Positions 63,703 to 64,000 of a stretch of DNA of 64,000 nucleotides are shown piece by piece. The DNA is from Streptosporangium carneum (GTDB lineage: Bacteria; Actinomycetota; Actinomycetes; Streptosporangiales; Streptosporangiaceae). The notes under the pieces were generated by a model that worked only from the letters and a program-made list of their open reading frames with translations, was not told the DNA's origin and did not search any database. Numbering within the stretch: the first letter of the stretch is position 1; each line of letters opens with the position of its first letter. Where the stretch lies: contig NZ_BSEV01000018.1 of the NCBI RefSeq assembly GCF_027922005.1, positions 1 to 64,000 on the forward strand. The letters run 5' to 3'. Made by a program: the position numbers and the translations under genes.

Positions 63703-64000
63703 TCAGGAGGGCTCTGGCGAGACGCGCCGCAGCAGGTAGGTGTCCATGATCCAGCCCTTGCGGTCGCGGGCCTCGGCGCGGAGTTCGCGGATGCGGTCTG
63801 CGACCTCGGGCACCGGCCCGGCCACCAGGATCTCGTCGGGGGTGCCGAGGTAGGCGCCCCAGTAGATGTGGAACTCCTCGCCCAGGCCGGCGAAGGCGCA
63901 GTGCGCGTCGAGCATGACGACGACGTCGTCGGCGGCGGGGCCCTCCTGGGCCAGGCGGCGGCCGGTGGTGACGTGCACGGGTCGGGCCACCCTTGTCAGG
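63703..64000 (-). CDS. cobF: Precorrin-6A synthase, C-terminal part (CobF)
   Basis: The visible 99 residues are the C-terminal part of CobF, the cobalamin-pathway methyltransferase that makes precorrin-6A. Typical blocks are VTTGRRLAQEG, DDVVVMLDAHCAF, YWGAYLGTPDEILVAG and KGWIMDTYLLRR. The frame is open to the window edge; the GTG at 63990 has no ribosome-binding site at a workable distance, so the true start lies beyond 64000. The full protein is usually about 250 aa. Confidence 0.82.
   Translation of the reverse strand, partial: LTRVARPVHVTTGRRLAQEGPAADDVVVMLDAHCAFAGLGEEFHIYWGAYLGTPDEILVAGPVPEVADRIRELRAEARDRKGWIMDTYLLRRVSPEPS

Noticed and set aside
1..64000. CRISPR arrays, tRNA/rRNA genes, insertion sequences, integrases
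   Set aside because: No regularly spaced repeats, no tRNA-like cloverleaf and no transposase or integrase motifs were found by reading.

Overview
The window is about 72% GC with strongly GC-biased third codon positions, many GTG/TTG starts, leaderless genes behind TANNNT boxes, an AfsR-type SARP regulator and DtxR/IdeR-type iron boxes. This points to a filamentous actinomycete. Streptosporangiales is a guess from gene content, not proven. I found no tRNA, rRNA, CRISPR array, transposase or integrase.

Layout. (1) 35-4746: a Tat-exported multicopper oxidase, a PadR regulator coupled to an FAD monooxygenase, and a tyrosine phosphatase. (2) 4808-7217: a kynurenine block made of kynurenine formamidase, a truncated kynurenine 3-monooxygenase remnant, and kynureninase. 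(3) 7546-40278: a large iron-regulated siderophore locus. (4) 40564-48441: a DUF1028 protein, a SARP/NB-ARC/TPR regulator, a secreted Cys protein, an alpha/beta hydrolase, and a TetR-FabF divergent pair. (5) 48778-53566: a two-gene conflict-type system, EACC1 plus a caspase-like/nSTAND/TM/WD40 protein of 1475 aa. (6) 53764-64000: a DoxX-like protein, TetR, SnoaL-like, LuxR, a BBE-type flavoprotein, an AA10 LPMO, a SulP transporter with a beta-carbonic anhydrase, a small secreted protein, and the 3' part of cobF.

Siderophore locus. Four 19-bp iron boxes (8719, 8833, 31908, 40260) define four transcription units. One makes isochorismate synthase. The second runs ornithine N5-monooxygenase, stand-alone aryl carrier protein, flavin-dependent halogenase, a 5141-aa NRPS, MbtH, a heterodimeric ABC exporter and a siderophore-interacting reductase. 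The third holds a binding protein, a second reductase and two FecCD permeases. The fourth, on the other strand, holds a second binding protein, two more FecCD permeases and the only import ATPase. The NRPS reads C-A-T-E-C-A-T-C-A-T-E-C-A-T-TE. Its first condensation domain resembles that of EntF, which takes an aryl group from a carrier protein. Binding-pocket residues read by eye suggest basic residue (D), basic residue (L), Ser (D), N5-hydroxyornithine. With the halogenase, the predicted product is a possibly chlorinated catecholate-hydroxamate siderophore. The genes turning isochorismate into 2,3-dihydroxybenzoate and its AMP ligase are not in the window.

The two most interesting items are this halogenase-containing siderophore assembly line and the EACC1/caspase/nSTAND/WD40 pair.
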